Assembly (NCBI GenBank): GCA_947259975.1
Contig: CAMYOD010000018.1
Coordinates: forward strand, 39,629 to 103,628
From: an uncultured Gammaproteobacteria bacterium
GTDB lineage: Bacteria; Pseudomonadota; Gammaproteobacteria; HyVt-429
DNA: 64,000 nucleotides
Reading direction: 5' to 3'
Position 1 is the first letter of the stretch. Each line of letters opens with the position of its first letter. The translations under genes and the position numbers were made by a program. The notes under the pieces are model-generated. The model was not told where the DNA came from and did not search any database. It saw only the letters and a program-made list of their open reading frames with translations. Shown here one piece after another: positions 53,805 through 61,480 of the stretch.

Positions 53805-54881
53805 ATGTCGAAGTTACTCAAAAGCACATGCGCCACCGCCATACTATTCCTGGTGGCGAACGCGGCAACAGCGGCGCCGACGGTCTACATACCGCTCGGC
53901 GACGCGAATGAGATCCTGGTCGTGGATGCCGCGACCGACAAGGCGATCCGCACCATAAAGGACGTCATTAACCCGCACGGTCTGGCCATGACTCCGGACG
54001 GTCGCTATCTGGTGGCGGGCAGCAACCAGGAGAAGCAGCCTGGCGCCGCGGCACTGCCGCCCAAGCCGGCCGGCATGTCCGAGGCGGAGCACCGCAGCCA
54101 CCACAGCCCGCCACCGAAGGGCGCGCGCATCACGGCGGGCGTGAGCCACGTGGATGTGATCGATGCCGCAACCGGGCGCAGTGTCCGCCGCGTCGAGGTC
54201 AAGGGCGCGGTGCATCACAACCTGGTGACCCCGGATGGCCGTTATGCGATTTCCACGCATACCACCGCCGGCGGCATCAGCGTGATCAATCTTGCCAGCT
54301 TCGAGGTCGTCAACACGGTCGCCACCGGCCTATTGCCGAACTATCTCGCCATCACCCGTGACGGCAAGCGTCTTTACGTGAGTAATGCGGGCAACAATAC
54401 GGTCAGCGAAGTGGATACCGCCGACTGGATCGTAACCCGCAATCTGCGGGTCGGTGCGGGACCGGAACATCTGGTGCTGAGTGAAGACGAGCAGACGCTG
54501 TATATCAACAACACGGCTGACGGCACGGTCTCGGCGGTAGGTTTGGCGCAAGGTAAAGTGCTGCGCACTTACAAGGTTGGCAAGAGCCCCCACGGTATCG
54601 ACCTGTCTGCAGACCAGAGCCGCCTGTTCGCCACGAGCAAGGCCGAGAATAAGGTGGTCGCGATCGATCTCGCCACTGGGACCGAGCGCGTCATACCGCT
54701 CAGCCCGGCCCCGTACCACCTCACGGCGATCACCGGAACCGGCAAGCTATACGTCTCCAGCCGCGAGGAGCCCAAGATCTGGGTCCTGGATGCGAACAGC
54801 CTGGCGCAGGTCGGTGAAATCCCGATTCGCGGTGTCGGCCACCAGATGGTGGTTGCCGATACCCCGGTCGCGACGCGCTAG
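53805..54881 (+). CDS. Exported YVTN/YncE-type beta-propeller protein
   Basis: A 358-residue periplasmic beta-propeller. Signal peptide about 1-23 (ending TAAP), then repeats of the 40-residue YVTN type: GDANEILVVDAATDKAIRTI, DGRYLVAGSN, DGKRLYVSNAGNNTVSEVDT, DGTVSAVGLAQGKVLRTYKV. An insert with PAGMSEAEHRSHHSPPPKG carries clustered His. The family includes cytochrome-d1-like folds but no haem ligands are visible. Function unknown; metal binding or delivery is suggested by the insert and by location. A GAGGAG Shine-Dalgarno sequence precedes the ATG. Confidence 0.85.
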   Translation: MSKLLKSTCATAILFLVANAATAAPTVYIPLGDANEILVVDAATDKAIRTIKDVINPHGLAMTPDGRYLVAGSNQEKQPGAAALPPKPAGMSEAEHRSHHSPPPKGARITAGVSHVDVIDAATGRSVRRVEVKGAVHHNLVTPDGRYAISTHTTAGGISVINLASFEVVNTVATGLLPNYLAITRDGKRLYVSNAGNNTVSEVDTADWIVTRNLRVGAGPEHLVLSEDEQTLYINNTADGTVSAVGLAQGKVLRTYKVGKSPHGIDLSADQSRLFATSKAENKVVAIDLATGTERVIPLSPAPYHLTAITGTGKLYVSSREEPKIWVLDANSLAQVGEIPIRGVGHQMVVADTPVATR

Positions 54882-54935
54882 GAGCATCGCTGCGAGTCGA
54901 TTGCACACAACATGAACATATTCGGAGATTGCAGG

Positions 54936-55268
54936 ATGAACACACTGACGAAAACAAGCCTGGCGAGCCTCATCGCCACTTCATTGCTGGTTACGCTGGC
55001 GCTCGGTTCAGTCGCGGCCGAAATGAGCTATGACGCCGCATTCGACCGGATGCAGCAACACTGGCAGGAGCTCATCGCCGAGCCGGACAAGGACAAACGT
55101 CGCGCGCGCATTGCGGAGCATCAGGCGCTTATGGACAAGTTGAATACCACCCATGGCCACGGCGCCGGAATGATGATGGGACATTCCAATGTGACCCGGG
55201 AAGATATGCGGCATATGACCAATACGCTGGAAATGCACCGCCTCATGATGGATATGATCATGAAGTGA
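54936..55268 (+). CDS. Small exported Met/His-rich protein
   Basis: A 110-residue protein with a signal peptide (MNTLTKTSLASLIATSLLVT, ending VAAEM). The mature part is helical and becomes Met/His-rich: HGHGAGMMMGHSNVTREDMR and MHRLMMDMIMK at the C-terminus, reminiscent of CzcE/CusF-independent Cu(I)-binding helices such as those in CueP/CopM-like proteins. No family name recognised. The ATG at 54936 follows GCAGG. It lies between the propeller gene and another exported protein. Confidence 0.7.
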   Translation: MNTLTKTSLASLIATSLLVTLALGSVAAEMSYDAAFDRMQQHWQELIAEPDKDKRRARIAEHQALMDKLNTTHGHGAGMMMGHSNVTREDMRHMTNTLEMHRLMMDMIMK

Positions 55269-55319
55269 GCGAGCGTGTTAACACATGCCAGAGTAAATCA
55301 ATTTTTCGGAGAATCAGTC

Positions 55320-55808
55320 ATGAACGCGGGTATCAAAAATGTATTTATCCGTCTTGCGGCCATCGTAATGGGGTTGGCAGTCATTTTGCCGGCTACGGCG
55401 GCTGAAGCCACCTCCCGTTGGCATCAGGAATCGGCGAGCTATGCGGTCTACCTTGGTGTCGTGCCGGCAGAATTGCTGCGCGCGGCGCCGACTCTGGTGG
55501 ACGGTGACCGCACGCTGCACGGCGGTCTGCAGTCGCTCAAGCCCGGTACCCAACACGTGATGGTGTCGGTATTCGAACGGGCTACCGGCAAGCGGGTCAC
55601 CGATGCCAAGATCGCCGCACGGGTCAAACGCGGCCTGCTCGATGGCAGCACTGAGCGGCCGTTGGAGCGGATGTTGACCAGCGACACCGTGACCTACGGT
55701 AACTTCTTCCCCATGCTGGAACTTGGGAACTACAAAATCGAGGTCGAGATCGGCGGCCCGAACGGTGAGGCAGTACAGACCGTGACCTTTAAGTACAAAC
55801 GGGGCTAA
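55320..55808 (+). CDS. Exported protein of unknown function
   Basis: A 162-residue protein with a signal peptide (about 1-27, ATAAEATS). The mature part looks like an immunoglobulin-like beta sandwich: YAVYLGVVPAELL, GTQHVMVSVFERATGKRVTD, KIAARVKRGLLDGS and NYKIEVEIGGPNGEAVQTVT. Such domains occur in FixH/YtkA-type and other copper-associated periplasmic proteins, but I do not recognise the family and no metal ligands stand out. A GGAGAA Shine-Dalgarno sequence precedes the ATG. Confidence 0.7.
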   Translation: MNAGIKNVFIRLAAIVMGLAVILPATAAEATSRWHQESASYAVYLGVVPAELLRAAPTLVDGDRTLHGGLQSLKPGTQHVMVSVFERATGKRVTDAKIAARVKRGLLDGSTERPLERMLTSDTVTYGNFFPMLELGNYKIEVEIGGPNGEAVQTVTFKYKRG

Positions 55809-55878
55809 CCGGCCGCTTTGCCGTTTGTACGCACCGCCGAAACGATTGAGCAGATAATTCATATGACAGGAGGCAGAC

Positions 55879-56118
55879 ATGATGGGCGATATGGGAACAA
55901 TGGGTGGATTAGGCATGGGCTTCGGGTGGATCTTCGCGATCCTGTTCTGGGGCTTGATTATTGTCGCCGTGGTTGCCCTGGTGAAATGGCTTATCGGTGC
56001 CACGACCAACGAGAACCCAGGCAGCGACAAGTCGCCGCTAACGATGCTGGAGGAGCGCTATGCCCGTGGCGAAATCGACCAAGGCGAATTCGAGAAAATG
56101 AAGAAGGATCTGGCATGA
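55879..56118 (+). CDS. Small membrane protein with C-terminal SHOCT domain
   Basis: A 79-residue protein. A Gly/Met-rich start (MMGDMGTMGGLGMGFGWIFA) leads into one membrane helix (about 19-42), and the last 30 residues form a SHOCT motif (LTMLEERYARGEIDQGEFEKMKKDL), a short helical hairpin found at the ends of many bacterial small proteins. SHOCT function is generally unknown; small Met-rich SHOCT proteins recur in copper and silver resistance loci. Preceded by AGGAGG. Confidence 0.85.
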   Translation: MMGDMGTMGGLGMGFGWIFAILFWGLIIVAVVALVKWLIGATTNENPGSDKSPLTMLEERYARGEIDQGEFEKMKKDLA

Positions 56119-56200
56119 ATGCGCGGTGACGCGGCGGCCGGTCTGTCGTGTCACCGCGAGATTTCCGCTACGGCAACCGCAACTTAATGGAGCTGATGAC

Positions 56201-56980
56201 TTGACGATGACACCCACAGCCGCGCGGTATCTCCGGGGTCGCCGGCTTTCGCTATTGCTGACGGCGTTTTTTGTCAGCGCCTCGATCGGCGCGCAGGTGC
56301 CGGAGACCGCCGCGGTCCGTGAAAGCCTGCAGGAAAATTTCCCTGCGGCCGCGGTTTCCATCATCGAGCCGTCACCGATCGCCGGTGTTTACGAGGTTAC
56401 TGTGAATGGCGAGATTATCTATATCACGCAGGATGGCCGTTATGCGCTGACTGGGGATCTTGTCGATCTCGATACGCAGCGTAATCTGACCGAGGCCAAA
56501 CTGGTGGCGCAAAGACTAAAGCTGGTGGAGGCGATCGGTGTCGAGAATATGATCGTGTTCTCGCCCAAAACGCCGAAACGTACAATCACCGTCTTCACCG
56601 ACGTGGATTGTCCTTACTGCAGAAAATTTCACAAGGACGTTCCCGAGCTCAATAACGCCGGTGTAGCGGTTCGCTATTTGCTCTTTCCCCGCGGCGGCAT
56701 CGACTCCCCCAGTTATGAGCGACACGTATCCGTATGGTGCGCCGAGGATCGTCGCAAGGCCATCGGTCGCGCCAAGGCCGGCGAGCAATTACCAAACGCA
56801 GATTGCGACAACCCGGTTGCGGAGCACTATCGTCTGGGCGAGCTGCTCCGCATCCGCGGTACGCCCACGATCATGCTGGATTACGGTCAAATCCTGCAGG
56901 GCTATGTACCGACAGACAATCTGCTCGCGATCCTCGGACTGCGAAATGTCGGTGCGACAGATAAGGCTTCACTACCCTGA
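56201..56980 (+). CDS. DsbC-like disulfide isomerase (CPYC active site)
   Basis: Periplasmic thiol-disulfide protein of the DsbC/DsbG family. The TTG at 56201, 8 nt after GGAG, gives 259 residues; the ATG at 56207 is the alternative. Signal peptide to about GAQVP; N-terminal DsbC dimerisation domain (about 30-100; SPIAGVYEVTVNGEIIYITQ), then thioredoxin domain with VDCPYCRKFHKDV and cis-Pro GTPTIMLDYG. CPYC replaces the usual CGYC of DsbC. A second Cys pair (WCAEDR, NADCDNP) matches the structural disulfide of DsbC. Copper oxidises periplasmic thiols, so a repair role here is plausible. Confidence 0.88.
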   Translation: MTMTPTAARYLRGRRLSLLLTAFFVSASIGAQVPETAAVRESLQENFPAAAVSIIEPSPIAGVYEVTVNGEIIYITQDGRYALTGDLVDLDTQRNLTEAKLVAQRLKLVEAIGVENMIVFSPKTPKRTITVFTDVDCPYCRKFHKDVPELNNAGVAVRYLLFPRGGIDSPSYERHVSVWCAEDRRKAIGRAKAGEQLPNADCDNPVAEHYRLGELLRIRGTPTIMLDYGQILQGYVPTDNLLAILGLRNVGATDKASLP

Positions 56981-57004
56981 TCGGCAAAGGCGGCGAGGTT
57001 TCTG

Positions 57005-57340
57005 ATGTGTCATTTGGTCTTACTGTTGCCTCTATTGGGTTTGCCGGTCTTTTGGATCTTTTCGCTGCCGATTGCCGCGACTTCATATACCGTGATTCTG
57101 GCACTGTCCCTGTGGCTGTATTACTACGTTATAAAAGCGATGCGCCAGCCGGTCGAAACGGGCAGCGAGGGGCTATTGCGTCGCGTCGGTACGGTGGTGG
57201 CGGGGGACTCAGGCCGGCCGCGGGTCTACGTGGCAAGCGAGTATTGGAACGCGAGGTCGAGCGACGCATTAAAACCGGGCGATCGAATCAAGGTGGTTGG
57301 CCTCGATGGTCTGACGCTACGCGTAAACAGGATCGATTGA
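57005..57340 (+). CDS. Small NfeD-like membrane protein
   Basis: A 111-residue protein with two hydrophobic segments (about 1-24 and 28-45) and a C-terminal OB-fold domain: GLLRRVGTVVAGDSGRPRVYVASEYWNARS (in part) and KPGDRIKVVGLDGLTLRVNRID, which is the NfeD C-terminal pattern (W-x-A and L/I-x-G-x-x-V-x-V). It lacks the protease domain of long NfeD proteins. Often partnered with stomatin-like proteins, but none is in the window. Role unknown. Confidence 0.82.
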   Translation: MCHLVLLLPLLGLPVFWIFSLPIAATSYTVILALSLWLYYYVIKAMRQPVETGSEGLLRRVGTVVAGDSGRPRVYVASEYWNARSSDALKPGDRIKVVGLDGLTLRVNRID

Positions 57341-57502
57341 GGTATCGCGTCCTAAGGCGCGGATGTGTTGACCTGACAGCTACTTACAGGTTGTAGACTG
57401 ATTCGCGAGACGTCCCTTCGCAAAAACGGATGTTTACCTGGGGCTAACCGTGCATCGCGGTTCCTCCGGCAAGCGTCCTCGACTTGATGGAGGTAGGCCG
57501 GC

Positions 57503-58099
57503 ATGTCGCAGCGGTTAATGGACCGAACCCGACGCACCCTTTTGGTGGCGACCAGCGCCCTGGGCATTGCCGGACTGGGAATGGTTGCGGTGCCGTTCGT
57601 CCGTAGCATGAGCCCGAGCGCCCGCGCCCGCGCCGCGGGCGGTCCCGTTGAGGTCGACGTTAGCAAACTCGAGGTCGGCCAGATGCTCACCGTTGGGTGG
57701 CGCGGCAGACCCATATGGATCCTGCGACGGGACGCCGTGATGCTGGATTCACTCGGCACCCTCGCGGATCAACTCGCCGACCCGGAGTCCAAGGTTGAAA
57801 GTCAGCAGCCGGCCTATGCGCGAAATGCGTATCGATCGATCGAACCGGAAATACTCGTCGCGATTGGACTCTGCACACATCTTGGCTGTGTCCCGCTGGC
57901 GCGACTCGAGCCCGGTGGCGTGTCCGGTCTGGGTGCAGCATGGCCGGGCGGGTATTTTTGCCCATGCCATGGTTCGAAGTTTGATCTCGCCGGCCGCGTC
58001 TATAAAAATTTACCCGCGCCGACAAATCTGGTGGTTCCGCCGCACCGTTATAAAAGACGCGGGGTTATTGAAATAGGCGTAAATGCGGGTTTGACTTAG
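57503..58099 (+). CDS. Solo Rieske [2Fe-2S] protein, PetA paralogue
   Basis: A 198-residue Rieske protein closely similar to petA at 26315 over its whole length. Tat-type anchor MDRTRRTLLVATSALGIAG, then PVEVDVSKLEVGQMLTVGWR, and complete cluster motifs CTHLGCVPLAR and CPCHGSKFDLAGR, so it should bind [2Fe-2S]. No cytochrome b or c1 gene is adjacent. Instead it stands in the metal island directly before an ABC transporter. It could replace PetA in complex III under copper stress or serve another redox role; both are inference. Confidence 0.93.
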   Translation: MSQRLMDRTRRTLLVATSALGIAGLGMVAVPFVRSMSPSARARAAGGPVEVDVSKLEVGQMLTVGWRGRPIWILRRDAVMLDSLGTLADQLADPESKVESQQPAYARNAYRSIEPEILVAIGLCTHLGCVPLARLEPGGVSGLGAAWPGGYFCPCHGSKFDLAGRVYKNLPAPTNLVVPPHRYKRRGVIEIGVNAGLT

Positions 58100-58204
58100 A
58101 GGTGCGCATATCGAAGACTTGCATGAAGCTTTTGCGGGTCATCTACGATTCGAAGTTGATGGTATGCTACTCGTCAACCTCGTCAACCGTCGGAATGCAG
58201 CCGG

Positions 58205-59335
58205 ATGTTCACCTTAGCCTGGCGTGAGTTACAGTCGGACGTGCTACGCACGTTGCTCACCGCCGTCGCACTGGGATCGGTTATCGCGGTGGTCCTTGTG
58301 CTGCAGGGCTTCGAGCAAGGTCAATACCACCAGCTCGAACGGATGGTTCTGAATCGCAAAAGCGATCTGGTCGTAACCCAGGCCGGTATCAGCAACTTTA
58401 TCGCCGTACGCTCATCTATTCCGCAATTGTCACGCGCCGACGTCGAGGCCGTTCAGGGTGTGATCGACGCACATCCGATTACCGCGATTCCAATCATCTA
58501 TGAGAAAAACAATCTGCGTACGCCGGTTTATGTGATCGTATTTGACACGCGGGGAGGCCCTACCTCCATCGTCGACGGCCGTGACGTAGAAAAAGGTCGG
58601 GACATCGTCATCGATTACGCACTCGCTGAGAAATACGACATTCGTCTCGGCGATGAATTTCTGGTTACGGATTTTCGATTCCACGTATCCGGAATTACAC
58701 GCGAGGCGGCGTTCATGATGCCGTTCGCCTTTATCGGATACGATGGCATGATCGATCTGTTTCTCGAATCCGAGATCGCGCCGGATCTGAGTACATTCCC
58801 CTTGCTGAGTTATATGTTGGTAGAACTGGAACCGGGAGCGAATCGTGACCACGTCGCCAGGGATATTGAGGCGCGGGTCCCCGCAGTTGATGTATTCACG
58901 CCCGAAGCGCTCGCAGCGAGGGATGTCAATCTGGGCCGGATTTTCTTAGGCCCGATAATGGGTTTGTTGGTGGCGGTTGCCTATGTGATCGGCTTGCTTG
59001 TCGTGGGCCTCATTCTGTACGTCGATGTCCGCGGCCGTTCGCGCAGCCTCGCGGTCTTGAAGGCACTCGGGTTCCCGTGGCGGCGCTTGATGGTGGCGGT
59101 GGCATGTCAGGCGTTGTTGCTGCTGGTCATCGCGCTACCCGTGGGTATCCTGATCGGACAACTCCTTACGACATACATCCATGCAGTGGCACCGGTCTAT
59201 CTGGTTCGCATATTTGAGCCGATGGTCTTGATAAAAACCATTGTTGCCGGACTGGTCTTTGCCTTGTTCGGTGCGCTGATTCCGGTTCGCTCGCTGCGTC
59301 GGACAGATCCTAGCAGCGCCTTCGCGGGCGCGTGA
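58205..59335 (+). CDS. ABC transporter permease, FtsX/MacB type (first)
   Basis: A 376-residue permease of the FtsX/LolE/MacB superfamily. One N-terminal membrane helix (TLLTAVALGSVIAVVLVLQG), a large periplasmic domain (about 40-240), then three C-terminal helices (VAVAYVIGLLVVGLILYVDV; MVAVACQALLLLVIALPVGI; VFALFGALIPVRSLRRTDPS) with the FtsX-type coupling region RSRSLAVLKALGFPWRRL. First of three genes encoding one transporter. No periplasmic adaptor (MacA-like) is adjacent. Confidence 0.88.
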   Translation: MFTLAWRELQSDVLRTLLTAVALGSVIAVVLVLQGFEQGQYHQLERMVLNRKSDLVVTQAGISNFIAVRSSIPQLSRADVEAVQGVIDAHPITAIPIIYEKNNLRTPVYVIVFDTRGGPTSIVDGRDVEKGRDIVIDYALAEKYDIRLGDEFLVTDFRFHVSGITREAAFMMPFAFIGYDGMIDLFLESEIAPDLSTFPLLSYMLVELEPGANRDHVARDIEARVPAVDVFTPEALAARDVNLGRIFLGPIMGLLVAVAYVIGLLVVGLILYVDVRGRSRSLAVLKALGFPWRRLMVAVACQALLLLVIALPVGILIGQLLTTYIHAVAPVYLVRIFEPMVLIKTIVAGLVFALFGALIPVRSLRRTDPSSAFAGA

Positions 59336-59338
59336 ACC

Positions 59339-60448
59339 ATGTTGGTATGGGCCTGGAAATCGTTAATTGCGCAGCGTGGTGCGGTTCTCGGTGGGGCGCT
59401 GGGAATTGCCGGTTCCTTCATACTCGTGGTTTTCTTTCATGCTGTGTTTCGCGGCGAGTCCGGGCAAATTGTGGCCTACCCGGAGCATATGCAGCCGGAT
59501 GTCTGGGTCATGCAGCGGGGTGTCCGCAACATGCATATGGCCACGTCATCGGTGTGGGACTGGAAAGCAGACAAAGTCGCGGATATCCCCGGCGTGGCGC
59601 GCGTTACCCCGATTTTATATCTCAACAGCGTGATTACGGCAGGTAATCAGAAGTCGTTTTCGTTTATTGTCGGCCTGTTGCCTGACGACCACCGCGCGGG
59701 ACCCTGGGAAATGGTGGCAGGGCGGGAAGTCAGCAGCCAGGGTGAAACGGTGATCCCCGATGTTCTGTCCAACCTGTTGGACGTAAGCATCGGTGACAGA
59801 GTCACCATCGCCGACACGTCATTTACGATCGTGGGCCTCTCCACGGGAACCTATTCAATGGCAAACTCGGTGATCTTTGTGGCGTTTTCGGATCTTGAAC
59901 GGATCCTGTCGTCCTCCGGCACCTATAGCTACCTTCTGGTTGATGCCGAAGAAGGAATCGATCCGGAAGCGCTGGCCGGGAAAATTCGCCGTGAGGTCGA
60001 AAAGGTGAACGCATTGCCCCATGAGGAGTTCGTCGAAAATGACTTCGCGATCGCGATGCAGATGGGAGTCGAGATCATATTCATGATGACCGTGATCAGT
60101 GCAATCCTTGCAATCCTTATTGTATGTTTTACGGCTTATTCGCTCGTGATGCGCAAGCGAAGGGAGCTGGCCATCGCGAAGGCCTTGGGAATGCGTGGCT
60201 CGGCGGTTCTGTTCGGTGTCGTCTTCCAGTCCTGCATATTGACGTTGTTTGGTTTCGCAATTGCCGCGGTATTTGCGATGATCGTCATCCCTTACATTCC
60301 CTTGCTCCTGCCTCAACTTAGCCTCACCGTCGCGGTAAGCGAGCTTCTCCAGATCGGCGTGACGGCGCTGCTGGTCGCGATGGTCGGTGCGATTATTCCC
60401 GCATATCTGGTGTTGCGCCTGGATCCCGCAACGGCATTTAATGTCTAG
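59339..60448 (+). CDS. ABC transporter permease, FtsX/MacB type (second)
   Basis: A 369-residue second permease with the same topology: N-terminal helix (GAVLGGALGIAGSFILVVFF), periplasmic MacB_PCD-like domain, and three C-terminal helices with RKRRELAIAKALGMRGSAVL as coupling region. It begins 4 nt after the first permease and ends 12 nt before the ATPase gene, so the three form one operon. The pair is heterodimeric, like LolCE rather than homodimeric MacB. Substrate unknown. Confidence 0.88.
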   Translation: MLVWAWKSLIAQRGAVLGGALGIAGSFILVVFFHAVFRGESGQIVAYPEHMQPDVWVMQRGVRNMHMATSSVWDWKADKVADIPGVARVTPILYLNSVITAGNQKSFSFIVGLLPDDHRAGPWEMVAGREVSSQGETVIPDVLSNLLDVSIGDRVTIADTSFTIVGLSTGTYSMANSVIFVAFSDLERILSSSGTYSYLLVDAEEGIDPEALAGKIRREVEKVNALPHEEFVENDFAIAMQMGVEIIFMMTVISAILAILIVCFTAYSLVMRKRRELAIAKALGMRGSAVLFGVVFQSCILTLFGFAIAAVFAMIVIPYIPLLLPQLSLTVAVSELLQIGVTALLVAMVGAIIPAYLVLRLDPATAFNV

Positions 60449-60459
60449 GAGTCCGTAGC

Positions 60460-61323
60460 ATGGCGGCAGCGCTTTTGACGGCGAGCAAAGTCACCAAGAT
60501 TTTTGGCACTGGCCACGCCGAGGTGCGTGCGGTTCATGAGGTGTCGCTGGAGATACTGCCGGCCGAAATAGTCCTTGTCATGGGACCGTCGGGTTCCGGC
60601 AAGACCACGTTATTGTCGATGCTCGGCGGCTTGTTGAAACCGAGCGCAGGCTCGATAGTGCTCGACGGTATACATCTCACCGCCCTGAAAGAATCGCAGC
60701 TGCCGGAGATCCGTGCCCTCAAAATCGGCTTCGTGTTTCAGGCCTTTAACCTTCTCAGTGCCTTGAGTGTCGAGGAAAATATTTTATTTCCGGCGCAATT
60801 ACGCGCAGGCGGGATCGCGGCGGCGCGACCTCGGGCCGCGGAACTGATCGAAAAACTGGGCCTGGCGCACCGGCGACGGGCGCTGCCGAAGACCTTATCC
60901 GGGGGCGAAAAGCAACGCGTGGCGATAGCGCGCGCGCTGATCAATGAACCCAAGCTGATCTTGGCCGACGAACCCACGGGTAACCTGGATTCCCAGACCG
61001 GCCAGGAAGTGATGATGATCCTGCATGACGTCGCCCGTGACCAGGGCTATTCGGTTGTGCTGGTTACGCATGATCCGCGGGTGGAAGATGTCGCCGATCG
61101 CATTCTGTGGCTGGAGGACGGTCAATTACGTGACCGAAAGTCCGAGCAACACAATTGGGAGCGAGATCCGGTATGCGGTATGCGGGTAGACGAATGGACC
61201 GCAACTGAATTTACCGACTACAAAGATCACAAGTACGTATTCTGTTCGTCACGATGCCGCGAACGCTTCGATAAGCGCCCCGAACATTATTTGACCAAAC
61301 GCGAGCAATCCGCCGACGGCTAA
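60460..61323 (+). CDS. ABC transporter ATPase fused to a C-terminal YHS domain
   Basis: A 287-residue ATPase of the LolD/MacB-N group with an unusual tail. Residues 1-225: Walker [10 protein letters not shown] (42-50), signature [15 protein letters not shown], Walker [17 protein letters not shown]. Residues about 236-281 form a YHS domain: [12 protein letters not shown], then [17 protein letters not shown], with the Cys-Gly-Met and C-x3-C pattern seen in metal-related YHS domains. The ATPase is normally about 225-235 residues, so the YHS part is an addition. I infer that it senses or binds a metal ion at the transporter's cytoplasmic face. Confidence 0.92.
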   Translation: MAAALLTASKVTKIFGTGHAEVRAVHEVSLEILPAEIVLVMGPSGSGKTTLLSMLGGLLKPSAGSIVLDGIHLTALKESQLPEIRALKIGFVFQAFNLLSALSVEENILFPAQLRAGGIAAARPRAAELIEKLGLAHRRRALPKTLSGGEKQRVAIARALINEPKLILADEPTGNLDSQTGQEVMMILHDVARDQGYSVVLVTHDPRVEDVADRILWLEDGQLRDRKSEQHNWERDPVCGMRVDEWTATEFTDYKDHKYVFCSSRCRERFDKRPEHYLTKREQSADG

Positions 61324-61403
61324 CACACGGGTCGACGAAGACCAATCTTCGAAGTCCACACAGTGCGTATGCAGCCCGAAACGGGCAGTGCCTTGGCCTC
61401 GTC

Positions 61404-61434
61404 TTGACCTTGGAGTTACTCAAAGGTTTAGGAT
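61404..61434 (+). promoter_or_regulatory. MerR-type promoter/operator of the P-type ATPase gene
   Basis: -35 TTGACC and -10 TAGGAT separated by 19 bp, the stretched spacing typical of MerR-family promoters. A 21-bp dyad at 61407-61427, with arms ACCTT.GAGT and ACTC.AAGGT and only three unpaired positions, fills the spacer. The MerR gene at 52189 is a candidate regulator. The transcript would start near 61441, about 40 nt before the ATG at 61481. Confidence 0.85.
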
Positions 61435-61480
61435 TGCCGACATACCCGCGTGGTCTGCTGGGGTGAGATAAGGAGGGGCG

